Assembly (NCBI RefSeq): GCF_004349145.1
Contig: NZ_SMFO01000002.1
Location: 310,001-374,000, forward strand
Reading direction: 5' to 3'
Source: Flavobacterium hiemivividum
GTDB taxonomy: Bacteria; Bacteroidota; Bacteroidia; Flavobacteriales; Flavobacteriaceae
Length of the DNA: 64,000 nucleotides
Below, piece after piece: positions 62,418-64,000 of the stretch. Below the pieces are notes generated by a model. The model saw only the letters and a program-made list of their open reading frames with translations. It had not been told where the DNA came from and made no database searches. Every line of letters begins with the position of its first letter. The stretch's first letter is position 1. Both the position numbers and the translations under genes were made by a program.

Positions 62418-63017
62418 ATGAACATAGATTTTTCAAAAAACACGGATGGATTAATTCCGGCCATAATTCAAGATAGCGAAACCAATGCTGTTTTGATGTT
62501 AGGCTACATGGATGCAGCGGCCTATCAAAAAACAATCGATACTAAAAAAGTAACTTTCTACAGCCGTACCAAACAAAGACTTTGGACAAAAGGTGAGGAA
62601 AGCGGTAACTTTTTGAATGTGATTGACATCAAAAATGACTGTGACAACGACACCTTATTAATTCAAGTCAAACCAGAAGGACCAACATGTCACAAAGGAA
62701 CTGATACTTGCTGGGCCACAGAGAATAAATCGGATTACGGTTTTATTTCTGATCTAGAAGAAACGATTCAAGTGCGAAGAGAGAACGCAGATTCTGAAAA
62801 GAGTTATGTGGCCTCTTTGTTCAAATTGGGAATCAATAAAATTGCACAGAAAGTGGGTGAAGAAGCAATCGAAGTGGTCATCGAGTCAAAAGATGATAAC
62901 GATGACTTGTTTTTAAGTGAAAGTGCCGACTTGCTTTTTCATTATCTCATTTTGCTTCAAGCGAAAGGATTCAAAATCAACGATGTAGTTGACGTTTTAA
63001 AAAGCCGTCAAAAATAG
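62418..63017 (+). CDS. hisIE: Bifunctional phosphoribosyl-AMP cyclohydrolase/phosphoribosyl-ATP pyrophosphatase
   Basis: The 199-residue fusion performs steps 2 and 3. The N-terminal HisI domain has MLGYMDAAAYQKTI, VTFYSRTKQRLWTKGEESGN and the metal site region IKNDCDNDTLLIQVKPEGPTCHKG with its cysteines. The C-terminal HisE domain (from about residue 115) has SYVASLFKLGINKIAQKVGEEAIEVVIE and ADLLFHYLILLQAKG. It is the last gene of the operon and is followed by a strong terminator. Confidence 0.97.
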   Translation: MNIDFSKNTDGLIPAIIQDSETNAVLMLGYMDAAAYQKTIDTKKVTFYSRTKQRLWTKGEESGNFLNVIDIKNDCDNDTLLIQVKPEGPTCHKGTDTCWATENKSDYGFISDLEETIQVRRENADSEKSYVASLFKLGINKIAQKVGEEAIEVVIESKDDNDDLFLSESADLLFHYLILLQAKGFKINDVVDVLKSRQK

Positions 63018-63047
63018 AGACTCTTTTCTTGTTAAATTCAACCTTGC

Positions 63048-63084
63048 AAACCCAATAGTATTTTCATTTACTATTGGGTTTTCT
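63048..63084 (+). terminator. Terminator of the his operon
   Basis: AAACCCAATAGTA (63048-63060) pairs perfectly with TACTATTGGGTTT (63069-63081) around an eight-base loop and is followed by a T-rich run. Confidence 0.92.
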
Positions 63085-63153
63085 TTTTTCTTTTATTTCA
63101 GGTCTCAATCCACTATATTTACTTTTATTATACAAAATACCACTATACGCGTT

Positions 63154-64000
63154 ATGAATCTTGACAATACAACTAGTACATTAAAATCAAAGCAAACCAT
63201 CATAAAAACTGGACTTCACATAATATTAACCACAGACGAAGACGATATACGTCCAGTATATCTCGCAGGAAATTTTAACAACTGGAGTACCCAAGACAAG
63301 GAGTTTGTAATGAAGAGAATTGGAACGGGCGTATATCATTTCAAATTCACACATGATTTCGACTATCCAGAAACACTTTTGTACAAGTTTACAAAAGGTG
63401 ATTGGAGTGAAGTGGAAATTGACAGCGAAGGAAATCGTACTGAAAACAGATCTACGACGCAGCATACAGGAGTACAAAAGGAACATGTAGGAAGATGGCG
63501 AAGAAACTGGCTTCCTTTTAAACAAAACTATTTGCCACAGGTTCTTCTTATCTCTGATGAATTTGAAATTCCGCAGCTGAATCGAACTAGAAAAATATGG
63601 GCGTTGCTTCCACATGACTATGATACCTCAGGCGAAAGTTATCCCGTAATGTATTTGCAGGATGCACAAAATTTATTCAATGAGAATGCTGAATTTGGCA
63701 ATTGGGAAATAGACAAAAAACTGGCAGTAATGTCAGAATATAAAATTGGTAAAATTATTATAATTGCTATTGAACATGCAGACGAAGATAGAATTCAAGA
63801 ATACAATGTTGGCAGAACAATATTAGGAAAAGGACAGGGAAAAAAATACATTCGTTTTGTGACCAAGACCTTGAAACCCTTTGTAGATAATAATTTCCGC
63901 ACTAAAAAAGACCGTGCTAATACCGGAATTGGAGGGAGTTCGATGGGAGGACTTATCAGTATTTTTAGCGGTTTGCGATATCCAAAAGTATTTGGTAAAT
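63154..64000 (+). CDS. Esterase with N-terminal CBM48-like domain, cut by window end
   Basis: An open frame from ATG 63154 runs 282 codons to the end of the window without a stop, so the gene is partial. The N-terminal part has VYLAGNFNNWST, typical of CBM48/AMPK-type early-set domains. Then comes RKIWALLPHDYDTSGESYPVMYLQDAQNLF, the opening of the putative esterase family (Fes/IroE, COG2819). The nucleophile elbow GGSSMGGL has the catalytic Ser near codon 269. The remaining triad residues lie beyond the window. Such proteins cleave siderophore or carbohydrate esters; the substrate is not indicated. No signal peptide is evident. Confidence 0.85.
   Translation, partial: MNLDNTTSTLKSKQTIIKTGLHIILTTDEDDIRPVYLAGNFNNWSTQDKEFVMKRIGTGVYHFKFTHDFDYPETLLYKFTKGDWSEVEIDSEGNRTENRSTTQHTGVQKEHVGRWRRNWLPFKQNYLPQVLLISDEFEIPQLNRTRKIWALLPHDYDTSGESYPVMYLQDAQNLFNENAEFGNWEIDKKLAVMSEYKIGKIIIIAIEHADEDRIQEYNVGRTILGKGQGKKYIRFVTKTLKPFVDNNFRTKKDRANTGIGGSSMGGLISIFSGLRYPKVFGK

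Noticed and set aside
63226..63615. Minus-strand frame of 129 codons near the window end
   Set aside because: The plus strand encodes a convincing CBM48-esterase protein over the same bases.
1..64000. CRISPR arrays, tRNA or rRNA genes, insertion sequences, prophage or integrase genes
   Set aside because: I looked for them by eye and saw no regular spacer repeats, tRNA-like cloverleaf with TTCGAnnC, transposase or integrase motifs.

Overview
The window looks like chromosome of a Flavobacterium-type member of the Bacteroidota. The DNA is AT-rich. Promoter -7 boxes follow the TAnnTTTG pattern rather than TATAAT, and genes lack obvious Shine-Dalgarno sequences. Lineage-typical arrangements are present: an LpxC-FabZ fusion, a two-domain HisB, a MutS2 without Smr domain, a Na+-NQR with adjacent ApbE, and an RND pump fused to its own TolC. 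I see no rRNA, tRNA, CRISPR array, insertion sequence, prophage or integrase, so this is mostly ordinary core genome with a few accessory loci.

Layout. 1-7.7 kb: ettA, an M23-like pseudo-peptidase, small membrane and DCC proteins, mutS2, ung, a CBS protein and a four-cysteine membrane peptide. 7.7-15 kb: Na+-NQR locus on the minus strand (nqrA, then nqrBCDEF and apbE). 15.5-17.4 kb: GNAT acetyltransferase and chromate transporter. 17.4-23.9 kb: GbsR/MarR-like regulator, adaptor, HAE1 RND and TolC operon with a perfect operator palindrome. 23.9-30.5 kb: HD hydrolase, lpxD, lpxC-fabZ, lpxA, efp, a second lpxD-like gene and an NTF2-like protein. 30.5-34.6 kb: sucD, a degenerate GIY-YIG-like protein, an NhaC/MetT-type transporter behind a compact SAM-I-like RNA, and fabG behind a structured leader. 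34.6-42.7 kb: a vWA membrane protein, LysR plus YeiH-type exporter, DUF1275, a zinc phospholipase C/S1-P1-like protein and an LtaS-like sulfatase-fold enzyme.

42.7-55.3 kb is the most system-like accessory region. A thioredoxin, a second ApbE, DUF4266 and DUF3570 are followed by an OmpR-type regulator and histidine kinase, then a CzcA-type metal RND fused to TolC, its adaptor, a ferritin-like/VIT1 fusion and a DUF2231-like protein. The same direct repeat (CTTAA-type units 11 bp apart) precedes both the thioredoxin operon and the RND operon. This suggests that the two-component system in the middle controls both as one regulon.

55.3-63.1 kb holds the complete histidine operon hisGDCBHAF(IE), preceded by a classical attenuator: a leader peptide with five His codons, an antiterminator segment and a strong terminator. 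Most spacers inside the operon carry different low-complexity inverted or direct repeats. The window ends inside an esterase gene with an N-terminal CBM48-like domain.
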